The position numbers and the translations under genes were made by a program. The notes below the pieces were generated by a model. That model made no database searches. It saw only the letters and a list, made by a program, of their open reading frames with translations, and was not told where the DNA came from. Of a stretch of 64,000 nucleotides of DNA, positions 8,874 to 17,138 are shown piece by piece (the first letter of the stretch is position 1; each line of letters begins with the position of its first letter). This DNA comes from Bacillota bacterium (GTDB taxonomy: Bacteria > Bacillota > UBA4882 > UBA8346): NCBI GenBank assembly GCA_023417475.1, contig JAEZFP010000068.1, forward strand, positions 248,001-312,000. The letters run 5' to 3'.

Positions 8874-10481
8874 TTATTTATCCCCCTTTTTGGTGCTTTT
8901 GTCCTTTTTTGCTTTGTTTAACTCCTCTCCGAATAATTGTCCGATGGTAAATCCGCCAGCGGTTTCATTACCGCCATCATCAGCGTTTCCTTCAGCTACA
9001 GGGTCGGAAGCAGTTAAATCATGAGTCGCACCTGTTTTTTTGGCTTGGCGTTCACCCAAAACATCGGAGAAGAAATATCCCTCATCCAGAGAGATTGGTT
9101 CATCATCCAACTCGACCTTTGCCAAGTGTTTCGGAGCGACTTTACCTTTTTTGCTCTTCTTTTTTACTACCGTTTCTTCTTCATCGGTTTTTTCAACAAA
9201 TGCCGGCTCTTCTTCCCCTTCATAATATGGTTCCGGTAGCTCGGTTTCGCTCATTTCCGCTTCGGTCTCAAGCGGCGCTTCCAATTCTTCGACCGTCGCT
9301 TCAACCGCGGTCAACGTTTGAGAAGTTGGTTCCACTTCAGGTTCAGTCATTTCGGCGACAACCGGGACAGCCACGGAAACCGGGGCAGCCACCTGTTCAC
9401 GGAAACCAAGCTCTTCATAGATTAATTTCTCAATCAGTTCAGCTTGATCCGCCGCCTGAGATTCGCTCTTAATATCAATTTTCCAACCGGTAAGTTTCGC
9501 GGCCAACCGTGCATTTTGACCTTCTTTACCAATTGCTAAGGATAATTGAAAATCCGGCACAATGACAATCGCTGTTTTCTTCGAAGGTAGGATTTTAACT
9601 TCGCTTACTTTCGCGGGGCTTAGCGCACTGATGATAAATTCGATCGGATCAGCGCTCCACGGTACGATATCGATCTTCTCCCCTTTTAATTCCCGAACGA
9701 TCATCTGTACCCGAATCCCACGATTCCCCACACAAGCTCCGACCGGATCGATTTGATGATCACGGCTATGTACGGCGATTTTGGAGCGATAACCGGGTTC
9801 CCGGGAGACCGATTTGATCTCAACAATCCCGTCCTGGATTTCAGGCACTTCCAATTCAAAAAGGCGTTTTAACAAACCCGGTCTGGTTCTAGACAAGAGA
9901 ACTTGGGGACCTTTGGTGGTCTTTTTCACTTCGACAACATAGGTCTTCAAACGCATCCCCGGTTCGTATTGTTCGGTAGGCATCTGCTCATTGCTGGGCA
10001 GGATTCCTTCGATTCGACCTAAATCGACAAACAAATTCCGTTGTTCATAACGTTGAACCACACCGGTTATGAGATCCCCAACCCGGTTGACAAATTCATC
10101 ATAGATGATACTGCGTTCCGCCTCGCGAATCCGCTGTACCACAACTTGTTTGGCAGTTTGGGCGGCAATCCGGCCAAATTCTTTAGGAAAAATTTCGAAT
10201 TCAACCAAATCCCCCAATTCGTAAATCGGATTGATTTTTTGCGCATCTTCGAGACTAATCTCGTTTTTATCGTCTTCTACTTCTTCGACAACCGTTTTAT
10301 GGGTATAAACGTGAAATGACCCCGTACCGGGATCAACACGAACTTCTATGCTCTGGGCTACTTTTTGATCTCGTTTATACGCGGAGGCCAAAGCTGTTTC
10401 AATCGCATCCAATAAAATTTCCTTACTAATCCCTTTTTCTTTTTCGATCTGTTCCAGAGCATCCATAAACTCGTGATTCAT
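8874..10481 (-). CDS. nusA: Transcription termination/antitermination factor NusA
   Basis: Binds RNA polymerase and nascent RNA and modulates pausing, termination and antitermination. Order of domains: N-terminal polymerase-binding domain (MDALEQIEKEKGISKE), S1 domain (TGVVQRYEQRNLFVDLG), then KH1 and KH2 (DPVGACVGNRGIRVQMI; LAIGKEGQNARLAAKLTGWKIDI). After about residue 350 there is an unusual C-terminal extension of some 180 residues. It is mostly acidic (many Glu/Asp, few aromatics) and ends in a lysine-rich tail. Most Gram-positive NusA proteins stop after KH2 at about 370 residues. ATG at 10481 overlaps the rimP stop (ATGA). Confidence 0.96.
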   Translation of the reverse strand: MNHEFMDALEQIEKEKGISKEILLDAIETALASAYKRDQKVAQSIEVRVDPGTGSFHVYTHKTVVEEVEDDKNEISLEDAQKINPIYELGDLVEFEIFPKEFGRIAAQTAKQVVVQRIREAERSIIYDEFVNRVGDLITGVVQRYEQRNLFVDLGRIEGILPSNEQMPTEQYEPGMRLKTYVVEVKKTTKGPQVLLSRTRPGLLKRLFELEVPEIQDGIVEIKSVSREPGYRSKIAVHSRDHQIDPVGACVGNRGIRVQMIVRELKGEKIDIVPWSADPIEFIISALSPAKVSEVKILPSKKTAIVIVPDFQLSLAIGKEGQNARLAAKLTGWKIDIKSESQAADQAELIEKLIYEELGFREQVAAPVSVAVPVVAEMTEPEVEPTSQTLTAVEATVEELEAPLETEAEMSETELPEPYYEGEEEPAFVEKTDEEETVVKKKSKKGKVAPKHLAKVELDDEPISLDEGYFFSDVLGERQAKKTGATHDLTASDPVAEGNADDGGNETAGGFTIGQLFGEELNKAKKDKSTKKGDK

Positions 10482-10984
10482 TTCTTTTTAATACCCCCTT
10501 CATTTGCGAAGATCTCCGGGATAAGACGGGCTTTTACGATGTCTTTTAACGGAATCTCCAAACTCAGCTCATCACTTATTTTGAGTAAAACCAAAACCTC
10601 GGAACCTTGGTTGCTGAGTCCCAAAAGTTCGCCACGGTAGGCTTTTTGGTTGTTCAATGCTTTAAACAGTTTAATCTCAACCTGATTATGTACGAATCGT
10701 TGATAATCACGTTCTTTTTTTAATGGTCGTTCGATACCGGGCGATGATATTTCCAGCAGGTAACTCCCAGGAATCGGATCAGCTTCATCAAGCGCTTTCT
10801 CTAACGCTACGCTAAAACGTTGGCAGTCATCGGTGGTAATTCCCTGGTCGGAATCGATTGTACAGCGGAGGATCCAGTCCGGTCCTTCTTTATGATATTC
10901 AACCTCCACAAGCTCATAACCCAACTGCTCCGCCAGCGCTTCTCCCAACCTTGTGACAATCACATCAACCCGTTCTTTGGACAA
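10478..10984 (-). CDS. rimP: Ribosome maturation factor RimP
   Basis: Needed for 30S assembly; first gene of the operon. The N-terminal domain contains GYELVEVEYHKEGPDWILR and the core has YLLEISSPGIERPLKKERDY, both diagnostic. I start it at TTG 10984 (MSKERVDVIVTRLG), which has AAGGAAG six bases upstream. The reading frame stays open to a GTG at 11062, but that position lies upstream of the predicted transcription start and overlaps the promoter -10 region, so it is rejected. Length 168 residues. Confidence 0.93.
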   Translation of the reverse strand: MSKERVDVIVTRLGEALAEQLGYELVEVEYHKEGPDWILRCTIDSDQGITTDDCQRFSVALEKALDEADPIPGSYLLEISSPGIERPLKKERDYQRFVHNQVEIKLFKALNNQKAYRGELLGLSNQGSEVLVLLKISDELSLEIPLKDIVKARLIPEIFANEGGIKKK

Positions 10985-11046
10985 GATCTTCTTCCTTTCG
11001 ATTAACAAATCGAAAGAGTGGGTTTCCCCACTCTTTCTAAACTTAC
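10985..11046 (-). promoter_or_regulatory. rimP leader with two mutually exclusive hairpins
   Basis: On the transcribed strand an 11-bp perfect stem closed by a GAAA tetraloop occupies 11037-11012. A second hairpin with a 9-bp stem (CUUUCGAUU / AAUCGAAAG, loop UGUU) occupies 11016-10995. They share the five bases 11012-11016, so both cannot form completely. The 3' arm of the second runs into the AAGGAAG ribosome binding site of rimP. The layout suggests control of rimP translation; the ligand or protein is unknown. Confidence 0.6.
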
Positions 11047-11052
11047 CAGTTA

Positions 11053-11081
11053 AGTTTACCACATTTATAATAACTTGACAA
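11053..11081 (-). promoter_or_regulatory. Sigma-A promoter of the rimP-nusA-infB-ribF operon
   Basis: The -35 TTGTCA (11081-11076) and -10 TAAACT (11058-11053) are separated by 17 bases, with an expected start near 11046. The -10 lies in an 8-bp inverted repeat (TAAACTTA/TAAGTTTA, 11038-11058) that could be an operator or a short hairpin. Confidence 0.6.
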
Positions 11082-11132
11082 GTAATATAATATTCCTAAG
11101 CGAAGATACGCCTGGCTTTTCATCATACTGCG

Positions 11133-11945
11133 TCAACCGGACAAATGCCCCATTGCCCTACGATAGCCCAATTGTTCCGAAATTTTACCGGCCGCCTCCA
11201 ATACTTCAGGCAATATTTCCTGAGCGATCCGTTCGTCAGTCATCCGGTGAATTGGCCCTGAAACACTGATTGCGGCTTGAACTCTATTTTCATAATTTTT
11301 TATCGGGGCCGCAACGCAAGTCACGCCCTCGTCGCGTTCGGAAAAATCCAACGCATACCCGTCCCGTTGAATCTTGGTTAAAGCTTGGACCAGTTGATCG
11401 ATATGGGTAATAGTATATTGAGTGAATGGAATAAACTTTACTTTGGCAAAACGATTCCGCAGTTCCTCTTCGGACAACCCCGCCAATAGCACTTTACCGG
11501 TACCGGTACAATAAGCCGGACCGCGGCTGCCAATGCGAGCGAACATTTTGACAATAACCATGTTGGTAGATTCTAATTGATCAATATAGACAACTTCGTG
11601 TCCGTCCAAAATCGCCAAATTGGTGGTCTCGGTGGTCGATGCGGCTAACTTTTTCAAGTACGGTCTGGCAATTGAATTAAGATCCAACGCCGCCATCGCC
11701 GCAATTCCGATTTCGAAGGCTTTCAGTCCTAGTTTATACCGTAACGAACTGGCGTCTTGTTGAACAAAACCTTGTTTCATCAACGTATTAACCAATCGGT
11801 GCGCGGTGGTGAGTTTTAAATTAGCCGCCTTTGCCAACTCGGATATTGAGACGGAGTCCGTTTCACGAGAAAGGATTTCTAATAAGGCAAGGGCTCGGAC
11901 TACCGCCTGGACAGTTTCGCCTTCACCTTCTCGGTTGCGACTCAT
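11133..11945 (-). CDS. IclR-family transcriptional regulator
   Basis: 270 residues. The N-terminal winged helix-turn-helix covers residues of about 10-75 (ALALLEILSRETDSVSISEL and LTTAHRLVNTLMKQGFV). The C-terminal IclR effector domain covers about 85-260, with YCTGTGKVLLAGLS and RDEGVTCVAAPI. Such proteins usually repress or activate a neighbouring catabolic operon in response to a small acid. No obvious target is adjacent, because rimP is housekeeping and the upstream gene encodes a tiny membrane protein. ATG at 11945 has AGGAGG. Effector unknown. Confidence 0.9.
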   Translation of the reverse strand: MSRNREGEGETVQAVVRALALLEILSRETDSVSISELAKAANLKLTTAHRLVNTLMKQGFVQQDASSLRYKLGLKAFEIGIAAMAALDLNSIARPYLKKLAASTTETTNLAILDGHEVVYIDQLESTNMVIVKMFARIGSRGPAYCTGTGKVLLAGLSEEELRNRFAKVKFIPFTQYTITHIDQLVQALTKIQRDGYALDFSERDEGVTCVAAPIKNYENRVQAAISVSGPIHRMTDERIAQEILPEVLEAAGKISEQLGYRRAMGHLSG

Positions 11946-11966
11946 CGGTAACCTCCTGTCAGCTAC

Positions 11967-12122
11967 TTATCCTTTAAATAAGGAACCATGTTGAAGAAAG
12001 AAATACGCAAAGATCAATAACCCGATCAATGCGAAAAACAAGGTAATTTTTAGCGTTTTCATCACAATTTTTAGAATGATAAGTGCAATGAAAGCTCCGA
12101 AAATCAACCATGTCCAGTTCAT
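11967..12122 (-). CDS. Small membrane protein, unknown function
   Basis: 51 residues, almost entirely hydrophobic, with two predicted membrane segments (about 3-20 and 24-42) and a short polar end HGSLFKG. ATG at 12122 has an AGGAGG site at ideal spacing, which makes it a likely real gene; a longer frame from 12149 has none. It lies between the TPR gene and the IclR gene on the same strand, 33 and 21 bases away. I do not recognise the family. Confidence 0.7.
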   Translation of the reverse strand: MNWTWLIFGAFIALIILKIVMKTLKITLFFALIGLLIFAYFFLQHGSLFKG

Positions 12123-12155
12123 AATTGAACCTCCTGAATTTTTCGTCACTGAGGC

Positions 12156-13892
12156 TTATGGATGACCAATCCTTATCTCGTGATTGTTTAACGATGAAAA
12201 CCCTTTGATATTCGTATGAAGTTCCTCAACTTCTCCTAAATGTAATAATGTCTGTAAATAAGCGTCGGTTATCTCTTGCTCGCTTTGGTGCAGTTGGTAG
12301 GCTTGGCGTAAAAAGGGCAATGCTTTGCGATACTGTTTTTTCCGCCAGTAATACAACCCCAGATTTTGATAAAGCGGGAAACCGGGTTCATATCGAAGAC
12401 CCCGTTTTGAAACCAAAACTCCCATTTGCGCACAACCGCTGTCGGCAATGATCTTGCCTGCCAAATACCAATAATACCACAGTTTACGAGCTTTTACGTA
12501 ACTTTTCAAAACATTGGCAGCGATCGCAAGCCGCTTGCCTGTTTCCCATTCCTGATAAAGTTTGCGCAAATTAACTTCGGTTTTGATAATCGGATCGTTT
12601 AACTCATTGAGTAATTGCAATGTTTGACGTCGGGCTTGGTTGTCGGATGCCAGTCGCAGTAATTGCAATAACGAATCTTGAGCCTCTTGGTATTGTTCCA
12701 ATTGCAATTGGGCGAACGCCAAATTTTGAATGGAGAGATAATGCGTCGAGTTCAGTCTAACTGCCTCATCCAACAAGGCAACCGCTTCCTCAAAACGTTT
12801 GCGACGCAAACAAAAAGTTCCGTAGTAATGGTAAACTCCCCACCAATCCGAACCGGTGCTTAAACCCTCTTTATAAAAAACTTCCGCTTGATCAAATGCT
12901 TCTTTCTCTTCCGCCAAAAGCGCTAAATTGGTTAATATGTTAACCCGCGACGGATCAAGGGCCAGGGCTTGCTTCCATACGCGCTCCGCTTCTTCAATCT
13001 CGCCTTTCCCCGCCAAAACCGCACCCATTAAATCATGGGCTGTTAAATTGTTGGGATCGACGGTTAAAACGTTTTGCAATGCGGATAATGCCTCATCCAA
13101 TTGTTGTTGTGAATGATAAAGCAATGCCCGGCGAATCCAGCCATCGGAATATTCGGGAAACGCTTCGGTCAATTCTTCTAAAATTGCCGCCGCTTTTTCC
13201 GGTTTGCCCCATTGTAGATAAACTTCGGCCAAGACCAGCGGAATCCGGGGGTGATAGTTGGCAATTTGCCGCAAACGCTCCAAAATATCCACCGAACGTT
13301 CATAATTTTTGCTAACTTCATTTTGAACCAAAAATAAGATTAAAATATCGGCCGCTTCAACGAAATCCGGGTCGTACGCTACCGCTTTTAGTAAATTTTC
13401 CAAGCCTTCGGTTTGCGCCCGGTCATTTTTGGCCTGCGCCAAACTTTCCAACCCCCGGCGAAATGCCAAGAATGCTTCCAGCGACTCCGTGTACATATTA
13501 TGTTTTGATTCAAAATCTTCAGCTCCGGCTAAAAACACCATTACCTTTTTGAACAACTGTTCCCAAGCAACGAGGAAGCCAGCTTCAGGGGCTTTGATTG
13601 AACTTTGAAAAATCACCTGTTGTAATTCCGGATTGAATAAACGCAGTGACAGTTCGAGCTTGCCCGCGCCTTTCAACGTACCGACCAACCATAATTCTTC
13701 GCCGCCCCAGGCTACGTCAGCAACCGGTTGCTCGGGGTAGGTTTGCAGATTTTTATGTTCCATGTATACATTAACTTGCGATTCAATTCCTATCGAATTT
13801 AACCGCAGTGACGCAAGATCGGAAAGCCCCCTTGCAAGTACAGGTAGATAGAGGGGCTCATCATTCGCAAAAAATGGAATTACCTGTATCAA
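12156..13892 (-). CDS. Tetratricopeptide-repeat protein
   Basis: 578 residues. The first 140 form an alpha/beta region without repeats (MIQVIPFFANDEPLYLP..., VADVAWGGEELWLVGTLKGAG), vaguely like the substrate-sensing start of some TolB-type or adaptor proteins. From about residue 150 to the end there are successive TPR units, for example PNNLTAHDLMGAVLAGKGEI and PSRVNILTNLALLAEEKEAF, with the alternating small and aromatic residues of the fold. No signal peptide is visible, so it is probably a cytosolic scaffold. It starts at TTG 13892 behind TGGAGGAAACG. Partner unknown. Confidence 0.85.
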   Translation of the reverse strand: MIQVIPFFANDEPLYLPVLARGLSDLASLRLNSIGIESQVNVYMEHKNLQTYPEQPVADVAWGGEELWLVGTLKGAGKLELSLRLFNPELQQVIFQSSIKAPEAGFLVAWEQLFKKVMVFLAGAEDFESKHNMYTESLEAFLAFRRGLESLAQAKNDRAQTEGLENLLKAVAYDPDFVEAADILILFLVQNEVSKNYERSVDILERLRQIANYHPRIPLVLAEVYLQWGKPEKAAAILEELTEAFPEYSDGWIRRALLYHSQQQLDEALSALQNVLTVDPNNLTAHDLMGAVLAGKGEIEEAERVWKQALALDPSRVNILTNLALLAEEKEAFDQAEVFYKEGLSTGSDWWGVYHYYGTFCLRRKRFEEAVALLDEAVRLNSTHYLSIQNLAFAQLQLEQYQEAQDSLLQLLRLASDNQARRQTLQLLNELNDPIIKTEVNLRKLYQEWETGKRLAIAANVLKSYVKARKLWYYWYLAGKIIADSGCAQMGVLVSKRGLRYEPGFPLYQNLGLYYWRKKQYRKALPFLRQAYQLHQSEQEITDAYLQTLLHLGEVEELHTNIKGFSSLNNHEIRIGHP

Positions 13893-13923
13893 CGTTTCCT
13901 CCAGTGGAGATTATCTTGACCAA

Positions 13924-13952
13924 ACGTTAACACAATCAATTCCGTTAGTCAA
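13924..13952 (-). promoter_or_regulatory. Possible promoter of the TPR gene
   Basis: TTGACT (13952-13947) and TAACGT (13929-13924) are 17 bases apart. The -35 is good and the -10 weak. It would give a leader of about 25 bases. Confidence 0.35.
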
Positions 13953-14112
13953 GAGCAGGTAGAGGTTATTTCAGCTGGCAATCGCCAAAAAAATCCCTGT
14001 TATGACCGAGTTACATTCTAAAACCTCACCTACGTATTTATATATATATGTCGTTCCAAAATTTCCGGACAAAAATTTGGCGCCATATTTTCGATGATCG
14101 TAAACCATGTTC

Positions 14113-14685
14113 TTAGATTTTGGTCGGGATTGAATTTTTGGATGTTCCCACTATTTTGACCGGAAGAGTAAACCATTGCGAAGTTTTGACAATGTATGTT
14201 TTGCCAATCACTTCCTGCCGCAGCGTATTTCGTACCATTTCATAGGCGTTTTGCCCGATCTTGGCTTCATATTGGGTGGTATTATAGTCATTTAAGGTGT
14301 TAATAATCGCTTCCTCCATAATCCGGTTGAATTCGGAACGGATGGCGTTGACGGCCTCATTAGGCAGTTTAACCTGAGTCTTACCGATGCTAATTTGCAA
14401 ATTATCTAACTCAGTTAGGTTGGAACTGATTTTCCCCGGCAATTCCTGCTTAATGCCTTGAAGCACCTGAGGAATACTCCGTTTCGCCTCAGCCTGGATT
14501 TTAAGTTGCGCCAACCCGGCAATTCGTTCCGGATCAATCGCCACGGTTAATCCCCGAACCCGGACATAAAACAAAAGCAGTATCGATATTAAGAAACATC
14601 CGATAAAAACACCGGTAAAAACGCCATTCCAGTAACGATCTTTATCAAAAACCTTCTTCAATTCCAATTCCTGCGTTTCAGACAT
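14113..14685 (-). CDS. Single-pass membrane protein, unknown function
   Basis: 190 residues. A short charged cytoplasmic start (MSETQELELKKVFDKDRYWNG) is followed by one membrane helix at about residues 22-42 (FTGVFIGCFLISILLLFYV). A 145-residue extracytoplasmic region follows, predicted mostly helical and rich in Gln, Glu and Asn. It ends in a basic, Ser/Thr-rich tail. ATG at 14685 has GGGGGAT upstream. The TPR gene lies downstream after 220 bases and the histidine kinase upstream after 99 bases, all on the same strand. No family recognised; an envelope-associated function is only inferred from topology. Confidence 0.7.
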   Translation of the reverse strand: MSETQELELKKVFDKDRYWNGVFTGVFIGCFLISILLLFYVRVRGLTVAIDPERIAGLAQLKIQAEAKRSIPQVLQGIKQELPGKISSNLTELDNLQISIGKTQVKLPNEAVNAIRSEFNRIMEEAIINTLNDYNTTQYEAKIGQNAYEMVRNTLRQEVIGKTYIVKTSQWFTLPVKIVGTSKNSIPTKI

Positions 14686-14784
14686 TGAAAATCCCCCTTT
14701 TTGCAGACAACCTTTTTTTCATAGTATGCCAACAAAGAGGTGGAATATGATTCCAAAAGACGCATTTTGAGAATAAAAAATCGC

Positions 14785-16521
14785 TTAGTTTTTCCGGTGA
14801 ATCACCGGAATCTCCACTTGAATTTCAAAACCGGTTAATTCATTGGCGCAAAATTGAATTTGACCGCCCATTGCTTCAACCCGCTTTTCCATTGCTGATA
14901 AACCAAAGCCCTTTTCCAGCTTATCACAACCAATCCCGTCGTCACGCACTTGAAATTGGATCAAATCATTAAATAATGCTAAATCGATGAGGGCTTTTTT
15001 GGCTTTGCCATGCCGCAGGGAATTGGTGAGAGCTTCTTGACAAAGCCGATAGATCGCGTCATAGATCAATTGCGAATATTCCAGTTCCAAACCCTTCATT
15101 GAAAAATCAATTTGCAATCCGGTCGTACGGTATTCGGCGATTAATTGATTGATAATCCCAGCCAAACTGGTATTGCCAACCTTCTCGGGTGCCAACCCAA
15201 CGATTGAGCGGCGGATTTCCGTTAACCCGTCTTGCGCCACTTTCATCGCTTGCGCCAGTTTTTCCTCGGTTTTTTGGGGATTGGTATAGCAATTCATGCT
15301 GCTGACCTGTAACAATGTGACTAATAACGTCATTGTCTGCCCAATTGTATCGTGAACATCCCGCGCCAACCGGTTTCTTTCTTTGGAGATGGCCAATTCG
15401 GCGACAGTCGCCGAGTAATCTTTTAATTGGTTGTTCTTCTCAATCAACTGGGTATTTTGCGCGTTTAATTTTAAAAGCATCTGTTTGTATTCCGTGACAT
15501 CACTAAAAGTTACCAGTCTGCCGATGACCTCCATACCGTTGGTGATTGGTTGGACATTCACTTGAAAGCTGCGTAATGTCGGATGCGCCAAATTTAACTC
15601 GCCGCTGATTGAGGTTACCGTCTCACTACCGATGGCTTTCAGAACTCGCTCGGTTGCCGCGCTGGATTCAACATTATTTTGTAAATTGGCGACCAACTGA
15701 TGGATATCACTGGTTTCAGGCAAAAAACGCTGAATATTTTGTACAAAGGCTTGATTGGAATGAACAATCTCGCCAAAATTATCAATAACTAATATAGCTT
15801 CTTTCATATTCACGACGATTTCGCGATAGGCAATCGGGATAATATTTAAAAACTTATACCGGAAAACCGCAATAACAAAAAAAAGCAACGTGAAAGTCAA
15901 ACCAACCGGAGTAATATCAAACCCGGGATTTAGAGCGCCGCTTACTAATACAATATTTAAACTGACCGGAACGAGGGCGGCAAATATCAGTGACCAGGCT
16001 TGTTTTTTTACATAACCGAATTGTTTCACGGAATAACGTACCAAAAGAACGGTGCCAATCACGCAATAACTGTAGGAAGTAATGGTATGGATCCAAAACA
16101 AAATCGAATACTTGCTGAAATTGACATCGCCGTCGCCAAAGAACAAATGATGGCTTTGATTGGTCAAAACCGCCAGTAACGATAAGGTCGGAGGGACGGC
16201 TAACCCAAACAGACTTAAACGAAAATTTCGCTTTACAAAAGTATTTTCGGTATAGGTCAAGCAAAAAAACAACCAGCTTAAGCTGATAAAACAAATGGCA
16301 ATGTATTCGTAGCGGACGAACAACCATTCCACCGGCTGATGAAATGAGAAGACTCGCAAAATTTGCGCGGATAACCAGATTGAAAGGAGAATAAGCACCC
16401 AAAGATAACTGATGAGGATCGCGTTTTTTTTCCCCTTAAAAAGCCCGTAAGTGATCATGGCAATTGCCAAAATTAATGAAAAACTCAAAACAATCAAGCG
16501 GATCGGAAAACCCAGGTTCAT
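14785..16521 (-). CDS. Membrane sensor histidine kinase, NarL-partner type, orphan
   Basis: 578 residues. The first 225 hold about seven membrane helices, as in the 7TM sensor region of some kinases. A PAS-like domain follows at about 235-345 (EAILVIDNFGEIVHSNQAF). The HisKA_3 dimerisation helix has the phospho-acceptor His in NRLARDVHDTIGQTM near residue 390. The HATPase domain has an N-box (CQEALTNSLRHGKAK) and a G-box (VRDDGIGCD...GFGLSAMEKRVEAMGG). HisKA_3 kinases normally pair with NarL/LuxR response regulators, but none is next to it. ATG at 16521 follows GGGGTGGGG. The signal is unknown. Confidence 0.92.
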   Translation of the reverse strand: MNLGFPIRLIVLSFSLILAIAMITYGLFKGKKNAILISYLWVLILLSIWLSAQILRVFSFHQPVEWLFVRYEYIAICFISLSWLFFCLTYTENTFVKRNFRLSLFGLAVPPTLSLLAVLTNQSHHLFFGDGDVNFSKYSILFWIHTITSYSYCVIGTVLLVRYSVKQFGYVKKQAWSLIFAALVPVSLNIVLVSGALNPGFDITPVGLTFTLLFFVIAVFRYKFLNIIPIAYREIVVNMKEAILVIDNFGEIVHSNQAFVQNIQRFLPETSDIHQLVANLQNNVESSAATERVLKAIGSETVTSISGELNLAHPTLRSFQVNVQPITNGMEVIGRLVTFSDVTEYKQMLLKLNAQNTQLIEKNNQLKDYSATVAELAISKERNRLARDVHDTIGQTMTLLVTLLQVSSMNCYTNPQKTEEKLAQAMKVAQDGLTEIRRSIVGLAPEKVGNTSLAGIINQLIAEYRTTGLQIDFSMKGLELEYSQLIYDAIYRLCQEALTNSLRHGKAKKALIDLALFNDLIQFQVRDDGIGCDKLEKGFGLSAMEKRVEAMGGQIQFCANELTGFEIQVEIPVIHRKN

Positions 16522-16788
16522 TGATACCCCACCCCGTTATCCCAAAAATTGCATCAGGTTGTTTTGTGCAATGTATATATAGCTGTAACAACTCCATAAC
16601 TCGTTTATTTTTCGCTGTTTTTCAATTATTCCCTCTATTTTCCCACAAATTAGATACTTGTTATAGTTAATGGAAAAACCGCCATTGTCAAAATCTAACT
16701 GTACCATATAATAACGGATTACAAATGGACCATATCGTTCCGGTACTCATCCCAATTCACAAATTAAAAAGCGACCAACCTGAAGCGC

Positions 16789-17049
16789 GCTTGCTCGGTC
16801 GTTCCGCAAGCTGGATTTGTGGATAAGTAAGCTTGCTCGGTCGTTCCGCAAGCTGGATTTGTGGATAAGTAAGCTTGCTCGGTCGTTCCGCAAGCTGGAT
16901 TTGTGAATAAGTAAGCTTGCTCGGTCGTTCCGCAAGCTGGATTTGTGGATAAGTAAGCTTGCTCAGTCGTTCCGCAAGCTGGATTTGTGGATAAGTAAGC
17001 TTGCTCGGTCATTCCGCAAGCTGGATTTGTGGATAAGTAAGCTTGCTCG
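16789..17049. repeat. 42-bp tandem repeat, six units, each with a DnaA box (one degenerate)
   Basis: Six head-to-tail 42-bp units start at 16789, 16831, 16873, 16915, 16957 and 16999, followed by a 9-base partial unit. Each unit has an inverted repeat AGCTTGC-11 bases-GCAAGCT and the nonamer TGTGGATAA, the reverse complement of the consensus DnaA box TTATCCACA. The nonamers are at 16818, 16860, 16944, 16986 and 17028; the third unit has TGTGAATAA at 16902. Only the hairpin loop and that one box vary. The units are open in several frames because 42 is a multiple of three, but no ribosome binding site supports translation. The gap from the kinase start to this array (16522-16788) holds nothing else I can name. 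Confidence 0.92.
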
Positions 17050-17074
17050 AGTAATATTCGGGGTGAGCGAGCTG

Positions 17075-17116
17075 AAAAAAGCTGTTGCAAATCGCTTGGT
17101 TCATTCGCAACAGCTC
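17075..17116 (-). terminator. Rho-independent terminator of the trp operon
   Basis: A 9-bp perfect stem AGCTGTTGC/GCAACAGCT (17115-17107 with 17088-17080) is followed on the transcribed strand by six T residues. It sits about 25 bases after the trpA stop. Confidence 0.85.
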
Positions 17117-17138
17117 TTTGATATTTGGTGATTAAAAA

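Noticed and set aside
10985..11062. Longer rimP start at GTG 11062
   Set aside because: It would overlap the -10 element and precede the transcription start; TTG 10984 has a ribosome binding site and fits the family.
16789..17049. CRISPR array
   Set aside because: Units are contiguous tandem repeats without unique spacers, and no cas gene is nearby.
16789..17049. Chromosomal origin (oriC)
   Set aside because: DnaA boxes are regular repeat parts, with no dnaA/dnaN genes and no AT-rich unwinding region beside them; a second cluster lies 28 kb away.
16747..17090. Repetitive open frames over the 42-bp repeats that could be read as proteins of about 60-110 residues
   Set aside because: The frames are open on both strands because 42 is divisible by three and the unit lacks stops; no ribosome binding site, and the variation tracks the hairpin loop, not codons.
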